Below the pieces are notes generated by a model. The model saw nothing but the letters and a program-made list of their open reading frames with translations. It had not been told where the DNA came from and ran no database searches. This document shows, one piece after another, positions 16,093 to 24,604 of a stretch of 64,000 nucleotides of DNA (position 1 is the stretch's first letter; the number at the start of each line of letters is the position of its first letter). Source of the DNA: Spirochaeta lutea (GTDB lineage: Bacteria > Spirochaetota > Spirochaetia > DSM-27196 > Salinispiraceae). Where the stretch lies: positions 166,069-230,068 of the forward strand of contig NZ_JNUP01000023.1 in NCBI RefSeq assembly GCF_000758165.1, in the 5' to 3' direction. The position numbers and the translations under genes are program-made.

Positions 16093-17094
16093 ATGGCCGG
16101 AAAAAGAGGGAAATCTTCCAGTAAGAAACGACACGTATTTCTCAGCCTCAAGGAGGCACTGGGAAAGCTGTTTTCTCATAAATTTACCGTGATGGTCATT
16201 CCCCACTCAGAAAAAAAGGTTGTAAATCTTCAGATTAATACCCTCTTCTTTACTTTTTCCTGCCTGACCCTTGTATCCCTCATCATCGGATTCGTAGTTC
16301 TTTCTACAGATTACGCGGCATCTCAGCAGGAGACCCTGGTGGAAACCGTGAACTTTGAAACTGCTCAAGCTAACCTGGATTCTGTGGTAGATGAGGTTTC
16401 AGAGTTGATAAAGGTATATAGGGTTTTTGAAAATGCAATGCAGTCAACCCTAGGGGAATTAAACATCGCAACCCGAGAGGATGAAGGTTTTTCTGGATCC
16501 GGTGATATTTCGAGTATTCTGGATTTAGAAGAGGTGCAGGGTAGCACCCCTCGGGAGGTGTTTGATGTACGACGCCTCAGAAGTTCACTCTCCGATGCCA
16601 TTGAGCCTGTCAATCAGATCGCGGATATTTTGTCTGCCGAGAAGCAACTCCTCTCAGATATTCCTACCCTTTGGCCGGTGGTCGGTGGTAGAAACGCACT
16701 TACCATGGAATTCGGTCCAAATGAGCATCCCATCCGTGATGAATGGTACCTTCATAAGGGGGCGGATATTGCGGGACCAATAGGTCTTCCCATCGTGGCA
16801 GCGGCAAACGGCAAGGTCGTGGAGTCTAGATTGGATCAGATTTCCGGTTACGGAAATATGATAATCATTGAACATAAGTACGGGTTCCGTACCCGGTATA
16901 GCCATATGAGTAGAAGGTTGGTAAGTGAAGGTCAGGAGGTGTACCAGGGGCAGCAGATTGGTCTGCTTGGCAACACGGGATTATCTTCGGGACCGCATCT
17001 GGACTTTCAGGTTATGCTTGGAACTGAGGTTCTAGATCCCACAACCTTCCTTAGTATTAAAAATGATTTTGCCCGATGGCTCGGTAACAGGTAA
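16093..17094 (+). CDS. M23 (LytM) peptidase-like membrane protein with altered HxH motif
   Basis: A 333-residue inner-membrane protein: a basic cytoplasmic N-terminus, one transmembrane helix (about 54-76, LFFTFSCLTLVSLIIGFVVL), a helical linker (about 85-190) and a C-terminal LytM domain (about 195-325). The zinc motif HKGAD is present (His221, Asp225) and so is the SHMS histidine (His271), but the usual HxH reads HLD (His302, Asp304), so one zinc ligand is Asp instead of His. It may be an inactive scaffold or an enzyme with an altered metal site. The bactofilin gene begins 9 nt downstream; M23 proteins next to bactofilins shape the cell wall in Helicobacter and other bacteria, and the helical spirochaete cell makes this attractive. 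Confidence 0.85.
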   Translation: MAGKRGKSSSKKRHVFLSLKEALGKLFSHKFTVMVIPHSEKKVVNLQINTLFFTFSCLTLVSLIIGFVVLSTDYAASQQETLVETVNFETAQANLDSVVDEVSELIKVYRVFENAMQSTLGELNIATREDEGFSGSGDISSILDLEEVQGSTPREVFDVRRLRSSLSDAIEPVNQIADILSAEKQLLSDIPTLWPVVGGRNALTMEFGPNEHPIRDEWYLHKGADIAGPIGLPIVAAANGKVVESRLDQISGYGNMIIIEHKYGFRTRYSHMSRRLVSEGQEVYQGQQIGLLGNTGLSSGPHLDFQVMLGTEVLDPTTFLSIKNDFARWLGNR

Positions 17095-17103
17095 GTCCCC
17101 CAC

Positions 17104-17583
17104 ATGTCTGATGTTATTCCCGAAGAACAGATTGTAAATTCGATTATCGGACCCGGTAGTAAGTTCAAGGGCGATATAGTTGTCCATGGACTCATACGGA
17201 TTGATGGTGATTTTAGCGGTACCATAAAAACCAAGGGTAAGATTCTGGTGGGCCAGTACGGGAGAGTGGATGGCGCCCTGTCGGGACGTATTGTGGTGGT
17301 TGGTGGTATAGTACGGGGTAATATTTACGCTGAAGGGAAGGTAATTATTCTCGCTGACTCTGTAGTGATCGGAAATATCCATTCCCCCAGAATCGTTGTG
17401 GAAGAGACAGGCATACTGCATGGTCATTTGGTCATCTCGGGTGTCCGTAGGTCTGATACACCGGCGTATCCTAAAAGCAAGGCTCAATCCGATGCCAATA
17501 AAAAAAGCCGGTCAATGGCAACATCTGAAGAAAAAAAGCATGCTGAAAAACGGCGGTGGAAGGTTTTTTCACCCCGGGAGTAG
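17104..17583 (+). CDS. Bactofilin
   Basis: A 159-residue cytoskeletal protein. Residues about 15-115 form the right-handed beta-helix of bactofilins (DUF583), visible as glycine-hydrophobic repeats such as SKFKGDIVVHGLIRIDGDFSG, GKILVGQYGRVDGALSG and GGIVRGNIYAEGKVIILA. The C-terminal 45 residues are Lys/Arg/Ser-rich and disordered, ending in EKRRWKVFSPRE. Bactofilins polymerise without nucleotide on the inner membrane and recruit wall enzymes. Its partner is presumably the M23-like protein encoded just upstream. A second bactofilin is encoded at 26067-26483. Confidence 0.92.
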   Translation: MSDVIPEEQIVNSIIGPGSKFKGDIVVHGLIRIDGDFSGTIKTKGKILVGQYGRVDGALSGRIVVVGGIVRGNIYAEGKVIILADSVVIGNIHSPRIVVEETGILHGHLVISGVRRSDTPAYPKSKAQSDANKKSRSMATSEEKKHAEKRRWKVFSPRE

Positions 17584-17887
17584 AAGTAATTACCAAGTCT
17601 GGTAAGGGGTTCCGCGTTCAACCGGGTCCCGCGGTCGAAAGATGTAACCATGCATCGATTGAGCCGACGGGTTCTGGGGGGCGTACTTTTCCCACTCTTG
17701 CGCATTCCACTTGCATATAAATTTTCAATTGGCTTAGTGATCAAAAACTTTTCTTAGTGCGCAAAAGGTTGTAAACTACGCCAGATATAGCGGAGCAACC
17801 GAGAATTCGACCCATGGGTGGTGTCGTCGGGGTGAAGAGTTACAACCTTTTGCGTGCTATAACCGGTTTTCCGGGAGGGTGTTTGTC
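17584..17887. other. 304-bp gap between bactofilin and yaaR
   Basis: No gene. The left half (17584-17754) shows nothing I can name. The right half is occupied by repeat element copy A (17756-17858), followed by GGAGGG, the ribosome site of the next gene. Confidence 0.6.
17756..17858 (+). repeat. Palindromic element copy A (103 bp)
   Basis: Left end AGTGCGCAAAAGGTTGTAA; the right end is its near-complement (TTACAACCTTTTGCGTGCT). The interior contains GACCCATGGGTGG. The reverse complement is closely similar to copy B (39377-39479), which has the same length. Both ends abut a TA dinucleotide. Confidence 0.85.
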
Positions 17888-18415
17888 ATGGAGAGAATTG
17901 ATGGGGGTCCTGGGCAGTTTTTATTCCGGCCAGATGTACCCCATGAGACGGAAAAGAAGACAAAAAAGAAGGGTGAGACGCGGAAAAAGTCGGGTTTTTT
18001 TTCCCTCGTTTCTCGTCCGGACGAGCATGAATTAGAATCCTTTGATTTATTACCTTCGGAATTAAAAGCTTCCATACAGGCAGCTCCTTCTCTTGATGCT
18101 TGGCTTTCTGGGACAATCGATACCATTCATACCCATGGCGATGCCTTGGCAAAATATCCAAGCAGAGAAAATCTCGCCCTGTACCGGAGGGCAGTCTCCG
18201 ATTTTTTGAAGGTAATTGCAAAACGTACCTACCGTGCGGAAGATAATCTTGGTCATCGATCCTTGGTCGACCAAAAAAAATACACCGTTATTAAGCTCGT
18301 TGATCAGAGGCTAGAAAAACTTGCACTTGGTATTCTCCAAGAACAGCGTGGGAATCTTCAGATATTAGCTCAGATCGAAGAGATAAACGGAATGCTCTTT
18401 GATCTTCTCCAGTGA
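17888..18415 (+). CDS. YaaR/DUF327 family protein
   Basis: A 175-residue soluble, mostly helical protein. The N-terminal 45 residues are basic (KKTKKKGETRKK); the rest matches the YaaR pattern LKASIQAAPSLDAWLSGTID, YPSRENLALYRRAVSDFLKVIAKRTY and KKYTVIKLVDQRLEKLALGIL. In Bacillus subtilis yaaR lies two genes before yaaT (ricT), and here the ricT-like gene also follows directly, which supports both assignments. ATG 17888 is preceded by GGAGGG at 10 nt; the GTG at 17879 is too close to it. Function of the family is unknown. Confidence 0.75.
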   Translation: MERIDGGPGQFLFRPDVPHETEKKTKKKGETRKKSGFFSLVSRPDEHELESFDLLPSELKASIQAAPSLDAWLSGTIDTIHTHGDALAKYPSRENLALYRRAVSDFLKVIAKRTYRAEDNLGHRSLVDQKKYTVIKLVDQRLEKLALGILQEQRGNLQILAQIEEINGMLFDLLQ

Positions 18416-18419
18416 AACA

Positions 18420-18447
18420 TTGATTTTTATCAACAATCCTCTATAAT
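18420..18447 (+). promoter_or_regulatory. Promoter of the ricT-like gene
   Basis: TTGATT (18420-18425), 16-nt spacer, TATAAT (18442-18447), about 33 nt before ATG 18480. The inverted pair TTGAT/ATCAA covers the -35 box. Confidence 0.6.
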
Positions 18448-18479
18448 CAAATTTACAGAAACCAAACCAGGAGAAGCGG

Positions 18480-19361
18480 ATGGAAGAACGATGTGGTCCA
18501 TGTGCTTCACTATCAGAGAATCAGCAAAAAGCAGTCAACTGTTGGCTTGCAAAGCTTGATCATACAAGTGAAGGGTTCGTATTGCGCCCCGAGGATGGGA
18601 TAGAGTTTTCCCGGGGTGTTAGAATAGTTGTGCAAAGTAAATATGGTCTAGATATCGGTACGATTCTCGGCCCGGCTTACTGTGACCGAAACAACGAAGA
18701 ATCCCTAACCTTTGTACGGATTGCTAGTGAACAGGATATTAAAGAGTATGAGTCTTTCCAAGAGAAAGAGGAGAATGCAGAAGAGGTATTTCGAAAGAAG
18801 GTTGAAGAACATAATCTAGAAATGAAGCTCGTCTCCGCGCATTATTTGTTGGGTGAGCATAAAATCTTATTCTTTTTTACCTCTGAACGGAGAGTTGATT
18901 TCAGGAATTTGGTGCGTGACCTCGTTGGTATTTTCCATGCGAGAATTGAACTTCGTCAGATTGGAGTCCGTGATGAGTCCAGGATGGTGGGGGGGCGCGG
19001 AGTGTGCGGGCGCTGTCTCTGCTGTAATCAGGTCTCGGATAATTTGCAGCCTGTATCTATCAAGATGGCAAAGATTCAAAGCTTGTCCCTCAACTCAACC
19101 AAAATTTCCGGCCCCTGTGGCAGATTGTTATGCTGTCTAGCCTACGAATACGATGTTTATCAAGAAGAGCGTCGAGGATTGCCGAATGAAGGGCAGTGGT
19201 TATACTCCGGGGAGTTTCGTTACCGAATAGGTGAGGTGAACATCCTTGCAAAACGATTACTCGTATTTAGCGGAGATGGAAGATGTATTTCTGTACCAAC
19301 TTCGGAGGTGAAGTATGATACACAAAAGAGACAATGGATGAGCATCGGTTTATTGGAGTAG
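18480..19361 (+). CDS. ricT: PSP1-domain protein, RicT/YaaT family
   Basis: A 293-residue cytoplasmic protein with a PSP1 domain. The hallmark cysteine-rich segment GVCGRCLCCNQ, PVSIKMAKIQSLSLNSTKISGPCGRLLCCL (about 172-218) is conserved. In Bacillus, RicT (YaaT) with RicA and RicF forms an Fe-S-containing complex that stimulates RNase Y mRNA processing and the phosphorelay. RicA and RicF are not seen in this window. It begins behind AGGAG and has its own promoter. The extra N-terminal cysteines (MEERCGPCASLS) are unusual. Confidence 0.85.
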   Translation: MEERCGPCASLSENQQKAVNCWLAKLDHTSEGFVLRPEDGIEFSRGVRIVVQSKYGLDIGTILGPAYCDRNNEESLTFVRIASEQDIKEYESFQEKEENAEEVFRKKVEEHNLEMKLVSAHYLLGEHKILFFFTSERRVDFRNLVRDLVGIFHARIELRQIGVRDESRMVGGRGVCGRCLCCNQVSDNLQPVSIKMAKIQSLSLNSTKISGPCGRLLCCLAYEYDVYQEERRGLPNEGQWLYSGEFRYRIGEVNILAKRLLVFSGDGRCISVPTSEVKYDTQKRQWMSIGLLE

Positions 19362-19385
19362 CATGAGGATGGTTACTCCTGAGAT

Positions 19386-19487
19386 AGTCTGGAATATGCT
19401 GCAAACTACACCGATATGGCGGGGTTACCCTGGGGCGGCACCGGATCTGGCATACCAATGGGCAAGGGTACAACGCTTTTGCCCACT
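19386..19487 (+). repeat. Palindromic element copy E, diverged (102 bp)
   Basis: Same orientation and nearly the same length as copy A. The internal stretch GCAAACTACACCGATATGGC aligns with GTAAACTACGCCAGATATAGC of copy A, and the right end reads TACAACGCTTTTGCCCACTA, whose complement TAGTGGGCAAAAGCG matches the element terminus. It ends 2 bp before the stop codon of the ABC gene on the other strand, so it may serve as a 3' hairpin for both converging genes. Confidence 0.65.
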
Positions 19488-19489
19488 AG

Positions 19490-21571
19490 TTACTCCTTAA
19501 ACTGTAGTTTATACAAATTACTGTATAGGCCTTTTTGGTTCAGAAGCGACTCATGCGTTCCTTCCTCGGCTATGGAGCCCTTGGCGAGAACAAGAATATG
19601 ATCAGCATCCTTAATAGTTGATAGCCGGTGAGCGATGAGTATGCTGGTTCGGTTCTGCAAAAGGGAGTTCAGGGCCTGTTGGATGCGGAGTTCGGTCTCT
19701 GAATCAATGTTAGCAGTGGCTTCGTCTAGGATAATCACTCGTGGATCCTGAACCAGGATACGGCCGAATGCCAGGAGTTGCCGCTGACCGGTTGAGAGAT
19801 TTGTTGCTCCTTCGCTGAGAACCGTGTCGAGTCCATGAGGGAGCCTTTCGATGAAATCCTTTGCTTGTACCGTCTCAAGGATGTTCCAGAGGGTCGCGTC
19901 GTCCACCGTATTTCCCAGTAGGAGATTATTTCTAATGGTATCGTTAAACAGGCTGATATCTTGCTGAATCGGCTGGATGGCTCTGCGTAGCGATGAAAGT
20001 TGGTAGTTTTGCAGAGGAACACCGTCAAGCCAGATTGTTCCGGAATCTATATCCCACATCCTGGTCATCAGGTTTGCAATGGTGGTTTTTCCCGCACCGG
20101 TGTGCCCCACCACTGCAATCCGTTGACCGGGGGATACGGAAAAGCTTAGGTTTTTCAGCACAGGTTCATCAGGCTTATAGGAGAAGCAGACGTTTTCGAA
20201 GCGTATTGCCCCCGCGATTCCTGAAGGGTTTATGGGTGTACCGGAGTCCTGAATCTCATCTTTTTGATCCAGGAAGCTGAATACCCGTTCTCCCCCGGAT
20301 AACGCTGATTGAAGAATGGTGAATTTTTCTGACATATCCATCACGGGCTGGTAAAACCGGCCAACAAGATTAACAAAGGCGACTAATATTCCCAGGCTGA
20401 CCATGCCGTTGAGAAATAGCAGCGCTCCAAAAAAGATGCTGGCACCAGTGGAGAGGGTTGAAAGAAAATCTACCGATGGACGGAATACTGAAAATACATA
20501 CATCTCTGACAGGTTTGCACCAAGCAGGGAGTTGTTCTTTTTATTAAAGATTGACCGTGCCCATTGCTCCTGTACGAACGCGTGAATTACGGACATTCCG
20601 GCGATATGCTCCGATAAAAACCGGGTGACCTCGGAGACCCAATGTCGAACATTCCGGTAGGCGGATCGAGCCTTCCGACGAAAAAGTAGGGTTAATACCA
20701 GAACCGGTGGCAGAGTAGCAATTGTAATAAGGCCAAGCTCTCGGTCCATAAGGAGTAGGGTCGTAACAACCCCCACCATCAACGAAATATCCTTTAGCAG
20801 ACTGGTCAGGACCGAGGTGAATAATTCATTGATCGTCTCGACATCATTGGTAACCCGGCTGACAAGAGTGCCCACAGGGATGGTTTGAAGTGCCCCCAGG
20901 CGTTGTTTAGTAACATGTGAAAAGAGCTGAATCCGGAGGTCTTTCATGACGTACTGCCCGGACTTTGCGGTAAAATAGACCTGCCCGAAGGTAAATAGTA
21001 AATTGATTACCAATAATCCCAATAACAGGAAGACCTTTGACCTCAGATTTATATGGTCCTGACGCCGTAATAGTGTTACAGCTTCTTCCGGAAGGGATTC
21101 CAATGCTTCAAGCAAGATTCCACGGTTATCTGAGACGGTTCCAATTGTTTGTAACCCATACAGCTCTATTATTTCCTCGGTTTCCTCGGATAATGTAATA
21201 GGAATTACCTGCCGCAGAATTTGGTCGCCATCTGAGAGGTCTGGGGCCAGAGAAAAATCACCCCAACCGGCCAGTAATTCTACATCTTTTCTGGGTATAA
21301 GGATGTGGGACCCTAGATTGTACATTTTCTGTTGAGAAGTACGACCGGCATTCTCTATTTTTCTAAGAATATCTTCGGCATTTCTTTCACTGGGTACCGT
21401 AAGAGCATCGTATTGTGGATATAAATCCTCATCAATAGCGGACTGAAGGAGGACCGGGATAAACAGTTCCGCCACGGTCGCGATGATCAATGAAACAAGA
21501 GCTAGAGTAGCTATCTTCCAGTAGGGCCTAAGATAGGATAGTAGTCGGGTAAAGAGAGCGGAATCCTTCAT
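19490..21571 (-). CDS. Heterodimeric ABC exporter subunit, catalytic-site Walker B, long periplasmic insert
   Basis: A 693-residue half-transporter (six TM helices plus ATPase). TM1 (about 19-41) is followed by an unusual insert of about 130 residues (about 45-180) before the next TM helices, likely an extracytoplasmic domain. The ATPase has Walker A GHTGAGKTT, a non-canonical signature LSTGQRQLL, a full Walker B with catalytic Glu (VIILDEATANID) and the H-loop IAHRLST. The partner encoded upstream has the complementary defects, as in TM287/288- and BmrCD-type exporters with one consensus and one degenerate ATP site. The start overlaps the partner stop by 4 nt. Confidence 0.9.
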   Translation of the reverse strand: MKDSALFTRLLSYLRPYWKIATLALVSLIIATVAELFIPVLLQSAIDEDLYPQYDALTVPSERNAEDILRKIENAGRTSQQKMYNLGSHILIPRKDVELLAGWGDFSLAPDLSDGDQILRQVIPITLSEETEEIIELYGLQTIGTVSDNRGILLEALESLPEEAVTLLRRQDHINLRSKVFLLLGLLVINLLFTFGQVYFTAKSGQYVMKDLRIQLFSHVTKQRLGALQTIPVGTLVSRVTNDVETINELFTSVLTSLLKDISLMVGVVTTLLLMDRELGLITIATLPPVLVLTLLFRRKARSAYRNVRHWVSEVTRFLSEHIAGMSVIHAFVQEQWARSIFNKKNNSLLGANLSEMYVFSVFRPSVDFLSTLSTGASIFFGALLFLNGMVSLGILVAFVNLVGRFYQPVMDMSEKFTILQSALSGGERVFSFLDQKDEIQDSGTPINPSGIAGAIRFENVCFSYKPDEPVLKNLSFSVSPGQRIAVVGHTGAGKTTIANLMTRMWDIDSGTIWLDGVPLQNYQLSSLRRAIQPIQQDISLFNDTIRNNLLLGNTVDDATLWNILETVQAKDFIERLPHGLDTVLSEGATNLSTGQRQLLAFGRILVQDPRVIILDEATANIDSETELRIQQALNSLLQNRTSILIAHRLSTIKDADHILVLAKGSIAEEGTHESLLNQKGLYSNLYKLQFKE

Positions 21572-23328
21572 AGCTGAGCCTCGGTATCATCTTCTGACTG
21601 CTGGAGATTATAAATATCTCGATAGTAACAATCCTTCCTGAGGAGTTCAGCATGTGACCCCTGGTGAGTAATGGTACCCTGCTCAAGCACGATGATTGTA
21701 TCGCTGAGGCGCAAGGCGTTTACACGATGACTGATCATAATGGTTGTTTTTCCTCTGCGGATAGCCATTATGTGGGAAAGAATATGTTCTTCTGTCTGGG
21801 CGTCTACCGCACTGAGGCTATCATCTAGTATGAGGATGTCGGGGTTGCTCATGAGCCCTCGGGCTATGGCTATGCGTTGTTTTTGCCCCCCGGAGACGGA
21901 AATGCCGCGTTCACCGATTTGGGTTTCAATACCCTCCGGAAACTGGTCAAGATCCTGTTGAAGCCCGGAGATCGCTATGATCTTATTGATATGCTCTTCA
22001 CTCACCGAACCACGTTCTTCACCCAGGGAAAAGAGTATATTATTGCGAATGCTATCTGAGAATAAAAAACTATCCTGGGAAACATACCCAAAGCGTTTTC
22101 GGAGGGAGCGGGGCTCAACATTGCCGTAAGGAGTCGAATCTATCGTAATCTCGCCATCACATGGTTCTACCAATCTGAGAAGCAGGCGGATGAGGGTGGT
22201 CTTTCCAGATCCTGTCGGTCCGAGAACCCCGAGGGTTTCACCAGCGTTAATCGACACTGAAATATCCGAGAGTACCCGCGTCTCGTTGTACTCTGCACAG
22301 ACCTTGGACAACACCATGCTCTGGGAAAATGGTTTGCATTCGTCAAGCAATCCCTCATCGGTTGTGAACTCGGGGGCTGCATTCATGATTTCTTGCACTC
22401 GTATGAGGCTTGTCTTCCCCCTTTGAAGAAGATTAACGGTAAAACCAGCCCCTAACATCGGCCAGATGAGCATCTGAAGGTAATTCAGGGTGGCGACAAA
22501 TTCTCCTGGTGACAGGGAGCCGGAAATCACCTTTCCTCCACCTACCCAAAGGAGGATGAGGGTAGTTAACCCGGATAAAAATGTTACCAAGGGGAATAAG
22601 AATCCCCATACCTGAATAAGACGGAGATTCTGAATCTGGTATTGATCGTTTGCATCGGCAAATCGTTTTATAAAGTACTGCTCTTTTACAAAGCCTTGAA
22701 TCAGCTTGAGGTTTGCAAAGGTCTCCTGACTTTGACCGCTTAGTCGAGAAAAACTCTCTTGTACTGCTCTGAATAGAGAACCAATAGCCTTGCCTAGTCC
22801 GAGAACTAAAACCGTTATAAAAGGAAGCGGAATGATGGTAAATAATGCCAATTCGCTGTTCTGCTCAAGCATGATCACGAGAATCGCAATGGTCATGAAT
22901 ACCCCGTCGAAAAACGCAACCAAACCCATACTGGTAGCCATTCTGATCTGGTGAAGATCATGGGTGCCCCGGGCCATCAAGTCGCCGGTGTTATGATTTT
23001 GGTAATAAGAATCGCCCAACAGCGTCATGTGTGAGAAAAGGTCGGCACGTAGTTCGGTTTCAATACGACGGGCTGCACCATGAAGCCAGAACCTCCAGCC
23101 AAACCGGCCGATACCGATAACTAAGGCAAGTAGTACCATGAACACCAGGGGCCTCATGAGGTCGGCGGGTGAGAATGAGCCCTGGGCTATTGTATCAACC
23201 ATGCGCTTTATGTACTGAGGAATAAAAAGTTGGCCCCCACTGGTAATGATGAGGCTTATGAGGCCGAAGAGGTAGCTGAGTCGATGACGCTTTAGATAGG
23301 GGGCAAGGGCAGAATAGGTCTTTAGCAT
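21568..23328 (-). CDS. Heterodimeric ABC exporter subunit, degenerate Walker B
   Basis: A 586-residue half-transporter with six TM helices (about 1-320) and an ATPase domain. Walker A GPTGSGKTT and signature SVSGGQKQR are normal, but Walker B reads ILILDDSLSAVD: the catalytic Glu is Asp. Combined with the LSTGQ signature of the other subunit this builds the degenerate ATP site of a heterodimer. The gene overlaps plsC by 7 nt and the second subunit by 4 nt, giving a tight three-gene operon. Substrate unknown; the plsC link makes a lipid or drug plausible. Confidence 0.9.
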   Translation of the reverse strand: MLKTYSALAPYLKRHRLSYLFGLISLIITSGGQLFIPQYIKRMVDTIAQGSFSPADLMRPLVFMVLLALVIGIGRFGWRFWLHGAARRIETELRADLFSHMTLLGDSYYQNHNTGDLMARGTHDLHQIRMATSMGLVAFFDGVFMTIAILVIMLEQNSELALFTIIPLPFITVLVLGLGKAIGSLFRAVQESFSRLSGQSQETFANLKLIQGFVKEQYFIKRFADANDQYQIQNLRLIQVWGFLFPLVTFLSGLTTLILLWVGGGKVISGSLSPGEFVATLNYLQMLIWPMLGAGFTVNLLQRGKTSLIRVQEIMNAAPEFTTDEGLLDECKPFSQSMVLSKVCAEYNETRVLSDISVSINAGETLGVLGPTGSGKTTLIRLLLRLVEPCDGEITIDSTPYGNVEPRSLRKRFGYVSQDSFLFSDSIRNNILFSLGEERGSVSEEHINKIIAISGLQQDLDQFPEGIETQIGERGISVSGGQKQRIAIARGLMSNPDILILDDSLSAVDAQTEEHILSHIMAIRRGKTTIMISHRVNALRLSDTIIVLEQGTITHQGSHAELLRKDCYYRDIYNLQQSEDDTEAQL

Positions 23329-24101
23329 CCATGAGTCCTGCTGGAGAGCTGTTCACTGATCTTGTCTCTGGCTGAGGTTAGCAGCCTTGTAATCTCTTTT
23401 TTTCCGGACACGGGGGGATGGGTTGATACCGGGGTAACGGTGTAAATAATCTTGGAACCGCGCCGTAATTTGAGGAGATGGGAAGCCTGGCTGCCACCAT
23501 CTACCGCGAGCACAACCACGGGAAGTGAAATACTGTTCATGAGTATCCGCGCGGCGCCTGCATTAAATGCCCCAAGTTCTCCGGTCGTGCTTCGGGTCCC
23601 TTCAGGGAAGATAATAGGGGAATACCCTTGGGTGTATGATCTACGGGCGAAGGATTTAAGATCTGCAGCAGTCTTCTGAAGATTTTTTTTCCGATCGATA
23701 AGGGCATGTCCCCCTTCCCGTAACACGAAGCTCGCAGCGGGAAACCATTTGCCCAGCTCCTTTTTTGCCACGAAGCGGGTTTGAATTCTCGGGAAGGCTA
23801 CGATTACTGCTATAATGTCTATGAGACTTTGGTGATTTGAAATCACCATGAATTGTGTTCCGATTTCTGATTCATGATCAGCTACAAAGGAATTCAAATT
23901 TCGTCTATGTCCATTGTAGTTGAATACAAGTTTTAATCCGAGATAACATTCAGCGAGTTTTAACAAATTTTGGGCGTAGCCTACGGTTAGATTATGTATA
24001 TTTTTTTTGAGCGAACGGTTAGCAAATACCTTTAGCACCATGAGTTGAAGCTGCCAAATACAAAGACGGAACACCACCAGTGTCAGAAATAAAACACCCA
24101 C
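23322..24101 (-). CDS. plsC: 1-acyl-sn-glycerol-3-phosphate acyltransferase
   Basis: A 259-residue membrane-bound acyltransferase that makes phosphatidic acid from lysophosphatidic acid. It has the catalytic NHQSLIDI motif (NHx4D, about residue 88), a KKELGKWFP stretch, ALIDRKK and the substrate-binding FPEGTRS (about 165). An N-terminal hydrophobic helix anchors it. GTG start with AAGGAG 7 nt upstream. First gene of an operon with the ABC exporter pair. Confidence 0.9.
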   Translation of the reverse strand: MGVLFLTLVVFRLCIWQLQLMVLKVFANRSLKKNIHNLTVGYAQNLLKLAECYLGLKLVFNYNGHRRNLNSFVADHESEIGTQFMVISNHQSLIDIIAVIVAFPRIQTRFVAKKELGKWFPAASFVLREGGHALIDRKKNLQKTAADLKSFARRSYTQGYSPIIFPEGTRSTTGELGAFNAGAARILMNSISLPVVVLAVDGGSQASHLLKLRRGSKIIYTVTPVSTHPPVSGKKEITRLLTSARDKISEQLSSRTHGC

Positions 24102-24195
24102 GATTGGCTCCTTTGAAAGAGATTAGAATGACGACTACTCTAAACATTCTTGTAAAAAATGAAAAGTAGGTACCCCTAGTTAAGTCTCTTAAGTA

Positions 24196-24224
24196 TTGAC
24201 AGTAAAAGACTTATCTGGTAGCGT
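24196..24224 (+). promoter_or_regulatory. rpsT promoter
   Basis: TTGACA (24196-24201), 17-nt spacer, TAGCGT (24219-24224), about 40 nt before the rpsT start. Confidence 0.55.
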
Positions 24225-24264
24225 TGGCCACTATCTTAGATCAAATGACCACGGAGGTTGATCC

Positions 24265-24528
24265 TTGGCTAACAAAAAATCAGCTGAGAAACGGCATCGC
24301 CAGAGTATTGAACGGCGGATGCGTAACAGAAAGGCAAAAAGTGAAATCCGTACTGTTGTCCGGAGATTTACTTCATTGGTAGATTCGAAAAAGAAGGATG
24401 AGGCTGAAAAAGAATTCGATTCAGTCAAAAAATTTCTCGATACAGCATGTCAGCGCGGTATTCTCCATAAAAATACTGTCGCTCGGAAAAAGTCGCGTTT
24501 AGCAAAAAAGCTGAACTCTTTAGCGTAA
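24265..24528 (+). CDS. rpsT: 30S ribosomal protein S20
   Basis: An 87-residue, highly basic helical protein with the S20 pattern MANKKSAEKRHRQSIERRMRNR and KGILHKN-like RGILHKNTVARKKSRLAKKLN. It binds 16S rRNA in the body of the 30S subunit. It starts with TTG behind ACGGAGG (7 nt), a rare start known to tune rpsT expression in other bacteria. Confidence 0.95.
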   Translation: MANKKSAEKRHRQSIERRMRNRKAKSEIRTVVRRFTSLVDSKKKDEAEKEFDSVKKFLDTACQRGILHKNTVARKKSRLAKKLNSLA

Positions 24529-24531
24529 TGG

Positions 24532-24573
24532 TATCACCACTGGTGCGTATTATGCGTGCCAGTGGCGGTGATA
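24532..24573. other. Long inverted repeat between rpsT and HU
   Basis: TATCACC-ACTGGTGCGTA pairs with TATGCGTGCCAGT-GGCGGTGATA with a 2-nt bulge. No T tract follows. It may stabilise the rpsT 3' end or attenuate read-through into the HU gene. Confidence 0.45.
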
Positions 24574-24604
24574 TCGTACGTTTCTTTCGCTAAGGAGGTG
24601 CTCG

